64,000 nt of DNA from assembly GCF_008831545.1 (NCBI RefSeq), contig NZ_CP044523.1:3348001-3412000 (forward strand), given 5' to 3'. This DNA is from Halorussus halophilus. Its GTDB lineage: Archaea > Halobacteriota > Halobacteria > Halobacteriales > Haladaptataceae. Positions within the stretch are counted from its first letter, which is position 1; the number at the start of each line of letters is the position of its first letter. Below, piece after piece: positions 1 through 6,880 of this stretch. The position numbers and the translations under genes were made by a program. Below the pieces are notes generated by a model that had not been told where the DNA came from, made no database searches, and worked only from the letters and a program-made list of their open reading frames with translations.

Positions 1-60
1 CGACTGGCCCATTAGCGACTGACCCATTAGCGACTAACCCACTAGCGACTGACCCAGCAA
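1..60. repeat. 15-bp tandem repeat array, 4 units, cut by window edge
   Basis: Four head-to-tail 15-bp units occupy 1-15, 16-30, 31-45 and 46-60. They share the pattern CGACTRRCCCAYTAG; the last unit diverges at its 3' end. The array touches the window edge, so its full length is unknown. It lies on the left of the putative origin, roughly as far from the centre as a second 15-bp array at 901-975, but the two units are not related. Iteron-like function is possible but unproven. Confidence 0.85.
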
Positions 61-257
61 CGGTTCGAACAGTTCGTTCTCGTGGAATTTTCTCGTACGG
101 TACCGTCGCAGAGGGATTGTGTATTCGTGCGAACACCATATGTCGAGAATTCGGTATATCGGTGTTCGTACGTCTCGAAAACAGACCGATACCACGAAAG
201 TCCGTTCTGCACGAGATTTCGGCCACAATTATTCCCGGCGTGGGAGAGCGGTTGAGT

Positions 258-330
<73 letters not shown>

Positions 331-393
331 CAAGGGTGAGGAAAATGGTGAGAGGAATTGGTGAAGAGAGTTGGCGAGGGGAGACCACCCCTG

Positions 394-420
394 CCCCCCA
401 CCCCATTGTTTCGGGTGGAA
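394..420 (-). promoter_or_regulatory. Origin recognition box 1
   Basis: Read on the minus strand this has TTCCACCCGAAACAATGGGG followed by TGGGGGG. This is the haloarchaeal ORB layout: TTCCACnnGAAAC, a short spacer and a G-string. The G-string points away from the AT-rich core. Confidence 0.8.
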
Positions 421-458
421 CGTCGAGAAGGGCCGGGGAGGGGTGGGGTGTCTAGAGA

Positions 459-545
459 ACACGAAGATTTAATACAATCCCAATTAAACAATATCCGCGA
501 ACCAAAGAGAATAGTTATTTTTGAGTTGGGATAGTGTAGAATGAA
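459..545. other. AT-rich candidate DNA unwinding element
   Basis: This stretch is clearly richer in A and T than its flanks, with runs such as GATTTAATACAA, CAATTAAACAATAT and TAGTTATTTTTGAG. It sits centrally between the inverted ORBs at 394-420 and 594-620, the expected place for duplex opening. No melting calculation was done. Confidence 0.6.
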
Positions 546-593
546 TCGGCTACCCACCACTGCGTCCCCTCCCCACCCAGACGGTTCCACCGC

Positions 594-620
594 TCCACCT
601 GAAACGAAGGGGTGGGGGTG
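594..620 (+). promoter_or_regulatory. Origin recognition box 2
   Basis: This reads TCCACCTGAAACGAAGGGG followed by TGGGGGTG and is the best match in the window to the haloarchaeal ORB with its G-string. It is inverted relative to ORB 1, on the other side of the AT-rich core. Its core GAAACGAAGGGGT recurs at 10123-10135 and, on the minus strand, near 6682-6703. Confidence 0.83.
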
Positions 621-736
621 TCCCGGATTCGCCACCGCTCCGAGTTTCCACCTCGAATCTTACCTGAACGTTCCCTAGTTTTCTCGATATCGACCGTTCC
701 TTACCACCCCCACGGTAACGACTGCTCGTTTCTCCG

Positions 737-759
737 TCACCCCTCTGTTTCGAGTGGAA
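737..759 (-). promoter_or_regulatory. Origin recognition box 3
   Basis: On the minus strand this reads TTCCACTCGAAACAGAGGGG then TGA. It has the ORB dyad and a shorter G-string. It lies about 120 bp beyond ORB 2, in the opposite orientation. Confidence 0.75.
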
Positions 760-833
760 TGGCGATTCGCTGAAGTTGCGGACGAACCATGCCAGGGGTG
801 AACCCCTCCGGTCTTTGGTTTCGTCTGGTTGGT

Positions 834-993
834 GGTGCCGTCGGGTCGCTGGTGCCGTCGGGTCGTTGACCGGTCGGAGCCTCCCACTGGAATTGCATAC
901 ACGGTTACCACCTACACGGCTACTACTTACGCAGTTACCACCTACGCGGTTACCATCTCCTCGACTACCACTTACGGAGAAACTACCACTTAC
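834..993. repeat. Degenerate 17-bp and 15-bp tandem repeats
   Basis: Two nearly identical 17-bp units (GGTGCCGTCGGGTCGYT) lie at 834-867. They are followed by five 15-bp units of the type RCGGTTACCACCTAC (901-915, 916-930, 931-945, 946-960, 961-975) and an 18-bp variant to 993. The period of 15 does not shift, so reading frames stay open across it, but the encoded peptides are low-complexity and no promoter or start is convincing. I read it as origin-flanking repeat DNA. Confidence 0.75.
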
Positions 994-1271
994 GGGTGAA
1001 ACTCCACACGCGAGCGTGCGAAACAACAAACTAGATTTCCCAGCTTCAGATCCACAGAACCTTTGCTTTGTGTCCGATTTCCCACTCTCGAACCCCTCTT
1101 CTACGTCTCACGCTACCAGAGTCTCGGTTCGGGAATTCTTCCACGAAACTAGACACGTCATTTCCCCAGACTAATGTCTGACGTAGGTATTAAGTAGATG
1201 GGGTAAAGTGGTTCGGGCAACAGCCCCCTCACACCGGTTTTGACGCCGATAGTGGGGTCTGGGAGGTAAGG

Positions 1272-1913
1272 ATGGGATTGTTCACTGGACTCAAAGACAG
1301 CGTATCACGCGTTACGGACAAGCTCTTCTCCGCCCAAGAGCCCAAGCGCATCGGTATCTACGGCCCTCCGAACGCCGGGAAGACGACTCTCGCGAACCGC
1401 ATCGCCCGCGATTGGACTGGCGACGCGGTTGGCCCGGAGAGCCACATTCCACACGAGACCCGACGCGCTCGGCGCAAGGAGAACGTCGAAATCGAGCGAG
1501 ACGGTAGTACTGTCTCCATCGACATCGTGGACACACCGGGTGTCACGACGAAGGTCGATTACGAGGAGTTCCTCGACCACGACATGGAGAAAGAAGACGC
1601 CGTGCGTCGCTCGCGCGAGGCCACCGAAGGCGTCGCTGAAGCAATGCACTGGCTCCGCGAGGACGTGGACGGCGTTATCTACGTCCTCGACAGCACGACC
1701 GACCCGTTCACGCAGGTCAACACGATGCTCATCGGCATCATCGAGAGCCAAGACCTGCCGGTACTCATTTTGGCTAACAAGACAGACCTGGATGACTCCA
1801 GCGTCCAACGTATCCGGAATGCGTACCCGCAGCACGAGACGATTCCGCTCTCGGCACTGGAAGGGAGTAACATGGACGAAGTGTACGACAAAATAGCGAA
1901 GTACTTCGGGTGA
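1272..1913 (+). CDS. arvA: Era-like small GTPase OapA/ArvA
   Basis: This is a 213-aa Ras-superfamily GTPase. The P-loop GPPNAGKTT (about residues 31-39), switch-II motif DTPG (87-90) and base-recognition motif NKTD (169-172) are all present, so it should bind and hydrolyse GTP. In Haloferax the orthologue was named OapA (origin-associated protein) and later ArvA, a GTPase needed for extracellular vesicle formation. That role is literature-based. A Shine-Dalgarno-like GGGAGGT at 1261-1267 supports the start and a leadered mRNA. It is the first gene of a three-gene operon: arvB starts 4 nt after the stop. It lies directly beside the putative origin, as in other haloarchaea. Confidence 0.92.
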   Translation: MGLFTGLKDSVSRVTDKLFSAQEPKRIGIYGPPNAGKTTLANRIARDWTGDAVGPESHIPHETRRARRKENVEIERDGSTVSIDIVDTPGVTTKVDYEEFLDHDMEKEDAVRRSREATEGVAEAMHWLREDVDGVIYVLDSTTDPFTQVNTMLIGIIESQDLPVLILANKTDLDDSSVQRIRNAYPQHETIPLSALEGSNMDEVYDKIAKYFG

Positions 1914-1917
1914 TTCG

Positions 1918-2304
1918 ATGCCGGAAGTCAAACCCGACGGCTCGAACGGTGTACAAATCGACCTCATCGGTGCCAACCGAATGGAAGGCATGGCGTCGAT
2001 GGAGAAGATTCGAATGATACTCGACGGGGTGCGCGACGGCGACATCGTCATCCTCGAACAAGGGCTCTCCCCCGACGAGGAGAGCAAACTCATCGAGGTC
2101 ACGATGACCGAGATTAGCCCCGACGAGTTCAACGGCATCGAAATCGAAACGTACCCGCGCTCCGAGACGGCCGACCAAAGCTTCCTCGACCGCTTGATGG
2201 GCAAGGAATCGACGTCGAAGCTCACCGTCATCGGCCCGGCGAACCAGATAGAGACGCTTCACAAGGACGACAACCTCATCAGCGCACTCGTCTCCCGTAA
2301 ATAA
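1918..2304 (+). CDS. arvB: DUF2073 family protein OapB/ArvB
   Basis: This 128-aa soluble acidic protein matches the DUF2073 family always found beside the Era-like GTPase in haloarchaea. It has no enzyme motif that I can see; an expected role is as a partner or regulator of ArvA. It begins 4 nt after arvA ends, and its stop TAA overlaps the next ATG by one base (TAATG), so translation of the operon is probably coupled. The recurring KMRMSxxxIRMILD-type segment near residues 20-40 looks helical. Function beyond vesicle and origin association is unknown. Confidence 0.88.
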   Translation: MPEVKPDGSNGVQIDLIGANRMEGMASMEKIRMILDGVRDGDIVILEQGLSPDEESKLIEVTMTEISPDEFNGIEIETYPRSETADQSFLDRLMGKESTSKLTVIGPANQIETLHKDDNLISALVSRK

Positions 2305-3071
2305 TGCCCCACCAGTGTACCAACTGCGGCCGAGCGTTCGAGGACGGTTCGAAAGAGATGCTTTCGGGCTGTCCGGACTGCGGCGGGAACAAGTTCCAGT
2401 TCCTGCCCGCGGGAGCCGTAGGTGACTCGGGTGGATCTGGCGGAACAACGGGTGGAACCGCGCCGAAGAAGCAACCACAAGCCGCGAACACTGGAAACGC
2501 TGGGGGCACTGCGAACGCCGCCAGTTCCCCCGACGCACCCGAAACAGGGGGCGACACCGACAGCACTCCGTCGGGTGCCGTAGACCGAGCGGCCGCGACT
2601 GTCCGCGACTGGGTCAGCACGAAACGCGACCGAGGGGAGAGAGAACAGTCGGCGGCCGCGAGCGCGTCACAGTCGCGCTCGCAGACCCAATCACGCTCTG
2701 CGCCGAACTCCGGTTCGACTCGAAACGAAGGGCAATCGGCCGCCACCGATGCTGCGCCAGCCGCCGAATCGAACGAGGACAGCGCCCAGGCTAGTGCTCG
2801 CCGCGACCTCGTGAGCGAGGATGAACTCCCGGACGACCCACCTGCAGAAGACACGGATGACGCCAACGTCGTCAGTCCACCGGAAGAAGAGAGTCCGGGA
2901 CTCGACGAACTGCGCAAGGAACTGAACGACCAGTTCGAGAGCATCCGCATCGTCAACCCCGGCCAGTACGAACTCAACCTGATGGAACTGTACAACCGTG
3001 AAGAGTACATCATCGCGCTCAAACAGGACGGCAAGTACGTCATCGAAGTGCCGGACTCCTGGGAACAGTAG
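2304..3071 (+). CDS. arvC: OapC/ArvC zinc-ribbon protein
   Basis: This 255-aa protein has three parts. The N-terminal zinc ribbon has C5-x2-C8 and C23-x2-C26. A long low-complexity, Ser/Ala/Gly/Asp-rich linker (about 35-195) is probably disordered. A compact C-terminal domain (about 200-255) is rich in Tyr, Leu and Glu and contains QYELNLMELYN. This matches the OapC/ArvC family, the third gene of the origin-linked operon. The start overlaps the arvB stop. T-runs just after the stop (3076-3110) probably end the transcript. Confidence 0.88.
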   Translation: MPHQCTNCGRAFEDGSKEMLSGCPDCGGNKFQFLPAGAVGDSGGSGGTTGGTAPKKQPQAANTGNAGGTANAASSPDAPETGGDTDSTPSGAVDRAAATVRDWVSTKRDRGEREQSAAASASQSRSQTQSRSAPNSGSTRNEGQSAATDAAPAAESNEDSAQASARRDLVSEDELPDDPPAEDTDDANVVSPPEEESPGLDELRKELNDQFESIRIVNPGQYELNLMELYNREEYIIALKQDGKYVIEVPDSWEQ

Positions 3072-3075
3072 CGAC

Positions 3076-3110
3076 TTTTTGACGACCACCTTTTCGTCTC
3101 CACCTTTTTT
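3076..3110 (+). terminator. T-tract terminator of arvABC
   Basis: Runs of five, four and six T at 3076-3080, 3091-3094 and 3105-3110 follow the arvC stop by a few bases. Archaeal transcription usually ends at such U-tracts without needing a hairpin. Confidence 0.6.
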
Positions 3111-3126
3111 CTCGTCGGATGCCAGT

Positions 3127-3325
3127 GCGCGACTTCGTCGCGCTTCGGCACCGCTCTCTGCTCACGGCCGCAGGCCGTCTGCTCGCGGCTTCGCCGCTCG
3201 CACGGTCCGCGGAACGTCGTTCCGCGCTATTCGCATGGTTCGAGGGACGGAGTCCCTCGGCACTCAATAAATCTGGACCAAAAAAGCGACACTCGAAATC
3301 CGCGCGCAAAGCGCACGGATTTTTT
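3127..3325. repeat. Cluster of six short perfect palindromes
   Basis: Short stem-loops follow one another: GCGCGAC/GTCGCGC (3127-3143), CGGCC/GGCCG (3165-3177), GCGGC/GCCGC (3185-3197), CGCGGAA/TTCCGCG (3208-3226), CGAGGGAC/GTCCCTCG (3241-3259) and AAATCCGYGCGC with its complement (3296-3325), the last followed by a T-run. The rest of the 3111-3600 spacer has more palindromic text (for example near 3408-3440) but no credible gene. Similar clusters occur at 39149-39219 and 44328-44400. They may be transcript ends or mobile hairpins. Confidence 0.7.
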
Positions 3326-3600
3326 GCGTCTGCTGCGGTGTTGGTACGACTCCCACACCGCACAGCACTGCTCCGCACTGCGCGAGCCACACACCTCCCC
3401 AACCGACTCGCTCACGTTCGTTCGCTCATCCCCCGCGCGGACTGGTCGTACCACGAGGGTGTGACCGCGTGCGCCGGGTGTTCGATTCCTAAATTTCCGC
3501 GTACCACCGCCGTTCCACCCGAAACACTGCCCTTCGACCTCAGCAACCACTTCGCCATTCCAAAACTGTTTACGCGAGTCGCCGCTACGAATCGAAACGG

Positions 3601-5094
3601 ATGCTCGACGGTGCCAAGGAGCGCGCTCGCCGATTCGTCTTTCTCTTCCCCGCGGCGTTGGCACGTCTCGGCCTCCTCGACCGGGAGAAGGGCGAAGAGG
3701 CGTTCGACCTCGCAGTGCCAGTCATGGTCACCGGTGGGATGCGCACCTTGCTTCGCGCGGCGGACTTCCTCATGGTCGGCCGTGCGCTCGGCGACGAGGC
3801 AGTCGCCGCGCTCGAACTCGGCTTTCAGTACTTCTTCATCCCGTTCGGCCTCTCACTGGCGCTGACCAGCGGCACAATCAGCGTCGTCTCTCGGTTCGAA
3901 GGAGCGGACGAACACGAGAAGGCGAACTTCGCCATCAAGCAGTCGCTCTGGCTCGCGCTGGCCCTCGCGATTCCCATCACCGCCGCCACGTGGGTCTACG
4001 CCGTGCCGATGCTCGACGTGTTGACCGACGACCCGCGGACCATCGAACTCGGCGCGCTCTACCTCAAAATCATCATGCTCTCGGTCTCGTTTCGCTTCTG
4101 GAGCATGATTGCGGCCCGCGCGCTCGCTGGCGTCGGCGACACGCGCACCCCGATGTACATCCGCCTGCTCACACTGCCGACGAACATCGTGCTGAACGCT
4201 CTGCTCATCTTCGGCGTCGGGCCGTTCCCGGAACTCGGCGTCGCGGGCGCGGCGTGGGGAACCGCCATCGCCAACGTTCTCGCGGCAACGCTCTTCACTG
4301 GCGCACTGCTCTCTGGTCGTTACTCGGTGCGACTCCCGCTCGGCGGTAAGCAGTGGGACTGGGAGATTGCAGGCGAAATCGTCCGTGTCGGTGCGCCACT
4401 CGCGGGCACTCGACTTTCCAGAACGCTCGGCCGCTTCCCGTTTCTCATCGTCCTCACGACGCTCGGCACGCCTGTCGTCGCAGCCTACGCAATCGGTCGC
4501 CGAGTCATGCTCCTCGCGCTGATGCCCGCATGGGGCTACTCGACGGCTTCCAGCACACTCGTTGGCCAGTCCATCGGTGCCGGAGACGACGAGGAGGCCG
4601 ACGCCTACGGCTGGCAGACGCTCCGCATCGCGCTCGTCACACAACTGCTCATCGCTGCCGTACTGTTCGTCGCCGCGCGCCCACTCGCTCTCGCGTTCGG
4701 CACCAATCACGTAGACCTCACCGTCGAGTTCGTCCGCGTGTTCGGCCTCGGTGTCGCGGCGTTCAGCGTCTCTCGAACGATGCGAGGCGGCCTCCGGGGC
4801 GCTGGTGACACTAGCTGGCCCTTCTACGGCGCGTTCGCTGGCACGTACCTGTTCAAGCTTCCCGTCGCGTTCCTCGCAGTCGCGCCGGGTGTCGCGCTCT
4901 TTACCCTCGGCGGCGGGTCGTTTATCTCCGGTAGCTGGCAGTTCGCGCCCGGTCTCGGCTGGGGCCTGCTCGCCGTCTACGTCGCAATTCTGGGCGACAT
5001 GTACCTCCGAGCAGTCGTGAACGTCGTGCGGTTCTGGACCGGCGAGTGGAAGCGAATCGCCCGTGAGTCCAACGTCGGTGCAGGGGCCGACTGA
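3601..5094 (+). CDS. MATE family efflux transporter
   Basis: This 497-aa integral membrane protein has about twelve hydrophobic segments in two related halves, the layout of the MATE/NorM-DinF family. These proteins export drugs or other organic cations by Na+ or H+ antiport. The segments VMVTGGMRTLLRAADFLMVG near residue 40 and a matching GAPLAGTRLSRTLGRFPF motif near 265 mark the starts of the two halves. Length is slightly above the usual 450-480 aa. It stands alone on the plus strand. The substrate cannot be read from the sequence. Confidence 0.9.
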   Translation: MLDGAKERARRFVFLFPAALARLGLLDREKGEEAFDLAVPVMVTGGMRTLLRAADFLMVGRALGDEAVAALELGFQYFFIPFGLSLALTSGTISVVSRFEGADEHEKANFAIKQSLWLALALAIPITAATWVYAVPMLDVLTDDPRTIELGALYLKIIMLSVSFRFWSMIAARALAGVGDTRTPMYIRLLTLPTNIVLNALLIFGVGPFPELGVAGAAWGTAIANVLAATLFTGALLSGRYSVRLPLGGKQWDWEIAGEIVRVGAPLAGTRLSRTLGRFPFLIVLTTLGTPVVAAYAIGRRVMLLALMPAWGYSTASSTLVGQSIGAGDDEEADAYGWQTLRIALVTQLLIAAVLFVAARPLALAFGTNHVDLTVEFVRVFGLGVAAFSVSRTMRGGLRGAGDTSWPFYGAFAGTYLFKLPVAFLAVAPGVALFTLGGGSFISGSWQFAPGLGWGLLAVYVAILGDMYLRAVVNVVRFWTGEWKRIARESNVGAGAD

Positions 5095-5110
5095 GACAGC
5101 GACCTGAATA

Positions 5111-5173
5111 CAACCCGGAGTAGTGAGACTGCAACCCGAGGTAGTGAGACTGCAACCCGGAGTAGTGAGGTTT
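5111..5173. repeat. 21-bp tandem repeat x3 next to a promoter
   Basis: Three units lie at 5111-5131, 5132-5152 and 5153-5173. They share CAACCCGRRGTAGTGAGACT, and the last unit ends in GTGAGGTTT, so it runs into the TATA box of the next gene (TTTTAAACG, 5171-5179). The TATA is about 26 nt before the ATG at 5201, so the array occupies the place of upstream promoter or operator elements. Confidence 0.85.
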
Positions 5174-5200
5174 TAAACGCTCGCGCCCGAACGACCGGCT

Positions 5201-5293
5201 ATGAGCACGGCAACGAAAATCGTGGTCGGTACAGTCGCCATTACGTCAGTTCTCGCGGTCGTACTGCTGGCGAACTTCTGGCTGCTGGCCTGA
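5201..5293 (+). CDS. 30-aa single-span membrane peptide
   Basis: This small gene starts with ATG about 26 nt after a good TATA box, so the mRNA is probably leaderless. It encodes 30 residues: a short polar start with one Lys, then a continuous hydrophobic segment that can span the membrane once. Its TGA overlaps the ATG of the next gene (TGATG), so the two are probably translationally coupled. No family is recognised. The promoter spacing and the overlap are the reasons to believe it is real. Confidence 0.65.
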   Translation: MSTATKIVVGTVAITSVLAVVLLANFWLLA

Positions 5294-6075
5294 TGTTCGA
5301 ACAGCGCTCCCTCTCTGAAGAAGTCGCCACAGTTCGCGAGGAACACGCACCAGACGCACTCGTACTAGATTGCGAGACCGACTTCGAGTCGCTTCCACCG
5401 GGACGAGCCGAGGACCTCGGTCTGCTGGTGGATTCTCTCGACCCGCTCTCGTACCCCGACGAGTGGCTTCCCGAGGAGACTCCGGAACTACTCCGGCGGT
5501 TCGCCTCGACTGACTTCGTCGTCGGCATGCCCGGCGACGGCAGCGTCGCGTGGACTCGCCAGACGGTTCCACCGACCGTCTTCGTGAAGGCCCGAGTCGA
5601 AGGTTCACCCGAAGAGTTCGTCGATTTCCTCGTCGCCCAAGCACTCGTCGAGGTTGGCACGTGCGAACCAGAACACTTCCTCGGTTTCTTCGACGGGGAG
5701 TTCCGAGACCTTGCGGCCGCTCTCCCCTACGATTCGGGAAGCGTCTACCAGATAGCCGCGGCGCTCTACGACGCCTATCTCGGACTCCAGACTCGCCAGG
5801 TCTTCGGAGGATGGGCAGACACCAATCCACGACTCTTCGCAGCGTGGGAGGACGCAGGCGAGCGCATCGAACCGCGCGTAGACGGTCTCCCCTCGGCGAT
5901 GGCACGAGACGAGACGGACTTCGCCGACGCCACAGAACTGGCCTGCGCCGCGGTCAAACACGGTCTCGACCTGCCCGCGCCGTTCGCGGCACTCGACACG
6001 TCGGCCTACCGAGACCACGGCGCGGCGTACGCTGTCAAGTGGGCCGAGAAGACTTTTGAACACGAGTCGGAGTAG
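5293..6075 (+). CDS. Conserved haloarchaeal protein, unknown function
   Basis: This 260-aa, strongly acidic, soluble protein has no signal peptide or membrane segment. I recognise no catalytic motif. It has a probable alpha/beta N-terminal half and a helix-rich C-terminal half, with a possible conserved core around FLGFFDGEFRDLAAALPYDSG (near residues 135-155). The start overlaps the stop of a 30-aa membrane peptide, which suggests a two-gene unit with that peptide. It is probably a lineage-specific haloarchaeal family. Confidence 0.75.
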   Translation: MFEQRSLSEEVATVREEHAPDALVLDCETDFESLPPGRAEDLGLLVDSLDPLSYPDEWLPEETPELLRRFASTDFVVGMPGDGSVAWTRQTVPPTVFVKARVEGSPEEFVDFLVAQALVEVGTCEPEHFLGFFDGEFRDLAAALPYDSGSVYQIAAALYDAYLGLQTRQVFGGWADTNPRLFAAWEDAGERIEPRVDGLPSAMARDETDFADATELACAAVKHGLDLPAPFAALDTSAYRDHGAAYAVKWAEKTFEHESE

Positions 6076-6125
6076 CACACAATAGTTTTGTGGCTTCACG
6101 CATAACGTGTATCTGGTGTGTCGAA

Positions 6126-6236
6126 ATGAGTGATATCTGGAACGTTCGTGGTGAGGCGGACGGGTGGGAAGAACAGCTCTACCCCGACACCACGGAGAAA
6201 GAAGACACGACGGACGACGTACTGACGACCGAATAA
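6126..6236 (+). CDS. 36-aa acidic small protein
   Basis: This short ORF runs ATG to TAA and encodes 36 residues dominated by Asp, Glu and Thr. It has two Trp near the N-terminus (DIWNV, DGWEE). A weak TATA-like GCATAACG lies about 26 nt before the ATG, consistent with a leaderless transcript. Codon choice favours third-position G and C as in neighbouring genes. No family is recognised; it could be a small regulatory or structural protein, or a chance ORF. Confidence 0.45.
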   Translation: MSDIWNVRGEADGWEEQLYPDTTEKEDTTDDVLTTE

Positions 6237-6347
6237 CGATACGACGCAGACGAACGCGTCAACAGAACGGCGACGAAGCGCCAATCGACGCGATTCTCTA
6301 GATTCTCTCCGACGTAGCCGACTTTCAGACGCTCCATAACGATTCTC

Positions 6348-6370
6348 AACCCCCTCGTTTCAACTGGAAA
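6348..6370 (-). promoter_or_regulatory. ORB-like element outside the origin
   Basis: On the minus strand this reads TTTCCAGTTGAAACGAGGGG then GTT, close to the origin recognition boxes at 594-620. It lies just after the ferredoxin stop codon. A second similar site is at 6682-6703, upstream of the ferredoxin gene. Confidence 0.5.
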
Positions 6371-6381
6371 TCGCTGCCTAT

Positions 6382-6627
6382 TTACGGAATCAACTGCTCG
6401 CCGTCGTCGTCGTACACCCGGATAGCGTCCACAGGACAGACACGAGCGGCCATCTTCGCGTCGAATTCGGCGTCCTCGGGGACTTCGCGGACGAACGTGT
6501 CCTCGCTCTCTTCCTCGGCGTCGAGCAGGTCGGCTTTCCCCTCGTCGCGGTTCTCTTCGAAGGCGTCCCACTCGGCGGTACACTGGAACATGCCAGTGCA
6601 GGTGTCGCGGTCGAACTCGATTCGCAT
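6382..6627 (-). CDS. Single-cluster ferredoxin
   Basis: This 81-aa acidic ferredoxin carries electrons through one Fe-S cluster. The ligands visible are C10 and C16 in CTGMFQC and C64 in RVCPVDAI. The position that is Cys in a [4Fe-4S] CxxCxxC motif is Met here, so the cluster is probably [3Fe-4S], or a [4Fe-4S] with a non-Cys ligand. I chose the ATG at 6627 because the protein then starts with the conserved strand MRIEFDRDTC; the longer frame upstream is Arg/Ser-rich and not protein-like. The gene is divergent from hel308. The partner enzyme is unknown. Confidence 0.85.
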   Translation of the reverse strand: MRIEFDRDTCTGMFQCTAEWDAFEENRDEGKADLLDAEEESEDTFVREVPEDAEFDAKMAARVCPVDAIRVYDDDGEQLIP

Positions 6628-6681
6628 GGTTCGGGGTTGGCGGGGTGTCCCCAAAGCACTGACGGAGACTTCTCTTCCGCG

Positions 6682-6703
6682 AACCCCTTCGTTTCGGGTC
6701 GAA
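6682..6703 (-). promoter_or_regulatory. ORB-like element outside the origin
   Basis: On the minus strand this reads TTCGACCCGAAACGAAGGGG then TT, sharing the GAAACGAAGGGGT core of the origin boxes. It lies between the divergent ferredoxin and hel308 genes, so it could also serve as an Orc1/Cdc6 or transcription-factor site. Confidence 0.5.
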
Positions 6704-6806
6704 CGAGCGCTAACTCGGCGTCTCTCTGCACGACGGGCGTCTGACGGCAGTCCCGAGCACCCAGTCTCGCACTGCGTACCATCGACCCCGACGCCATCAC
6801 CCGACA

Positions 6807-6815
6807 GTTTAAACC
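6807..6815 (+). promoter_or_regulatory. TATA box of hel308 transcript
   Basis: GTTTAAACC is centred about 27 nt before the ATG at 6839. That spacing puts the transcription start at or next to the ATG of a 13-codon ORF, not at the hel308 start, so the mRNA would be leaderless for the small ORF. Confidence 0.65.
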
Positions 6816-6838
6816 AGAAGACGCGCCAAAGTCGGGTA

Positions 6839-6880
6839 ATGACCACCTACACTGCTCTCTCTCGGGGGTGGTCGCCGTGA
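6839..6880 (+). CDS. 13-codon leader ORF overlapping hel308 start
   Basis: ATG at 6839 opens 13 codons ([13 protein letters not shown]) and ends at TGA 6878-6880, which overlaps the GTG start of hel308 at 6877. The TATA spacing puts the mRNA 5' end at this ATG. A ribosome that loads on the leaderless end would finish at the overlap and could re-initiate on the GTG. This suggests translational coupling of the helicase. It is a positional inference; the peptide itself has no recognised function. Confidence 0.5.
   Translation: MTTYTALSRGWSP

Larger units (their letters stand above)
394..759. other. Putative chromosomal replication origin (oriC1-type), right part
   Basis: The first 1271 bases hold no credible gene. 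Within them, an ORB on the minus strand (394-420) and one on the plus strand (594-620) flank an AT-rich stretch (about 459-545) that could be the unwinding element. Their centres are equidistant from about 507, and the G-rich tract at 435-450 and C-rich tract at 566-578 are also equidistant from it. A third ORB (minus) lies at 737-759. In haloarchaea the orc1/cdc6-1 origin neighbours the oapABC operon, which begins at 1272 here. The initiator gene would be expected just left of the window. Function is inferred from motifs and gene neighbourhood. Confidence 0.72.

Noticed and set aside
800-830. Possible fourth ORB (CCCCTCC...GGTTTCGTCTGG)
   Set aside because: The spacing between the G-string and GAAAC core is wrong and the outer half-site is poor.
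3512-3526. ORB-like GTTCCACCCGAAACA upstream of the MATE gene
   Set aside because: It has the dyad half but no G-string afterwards (CTGCCC instead), so it does not meet the full ORB pattern.
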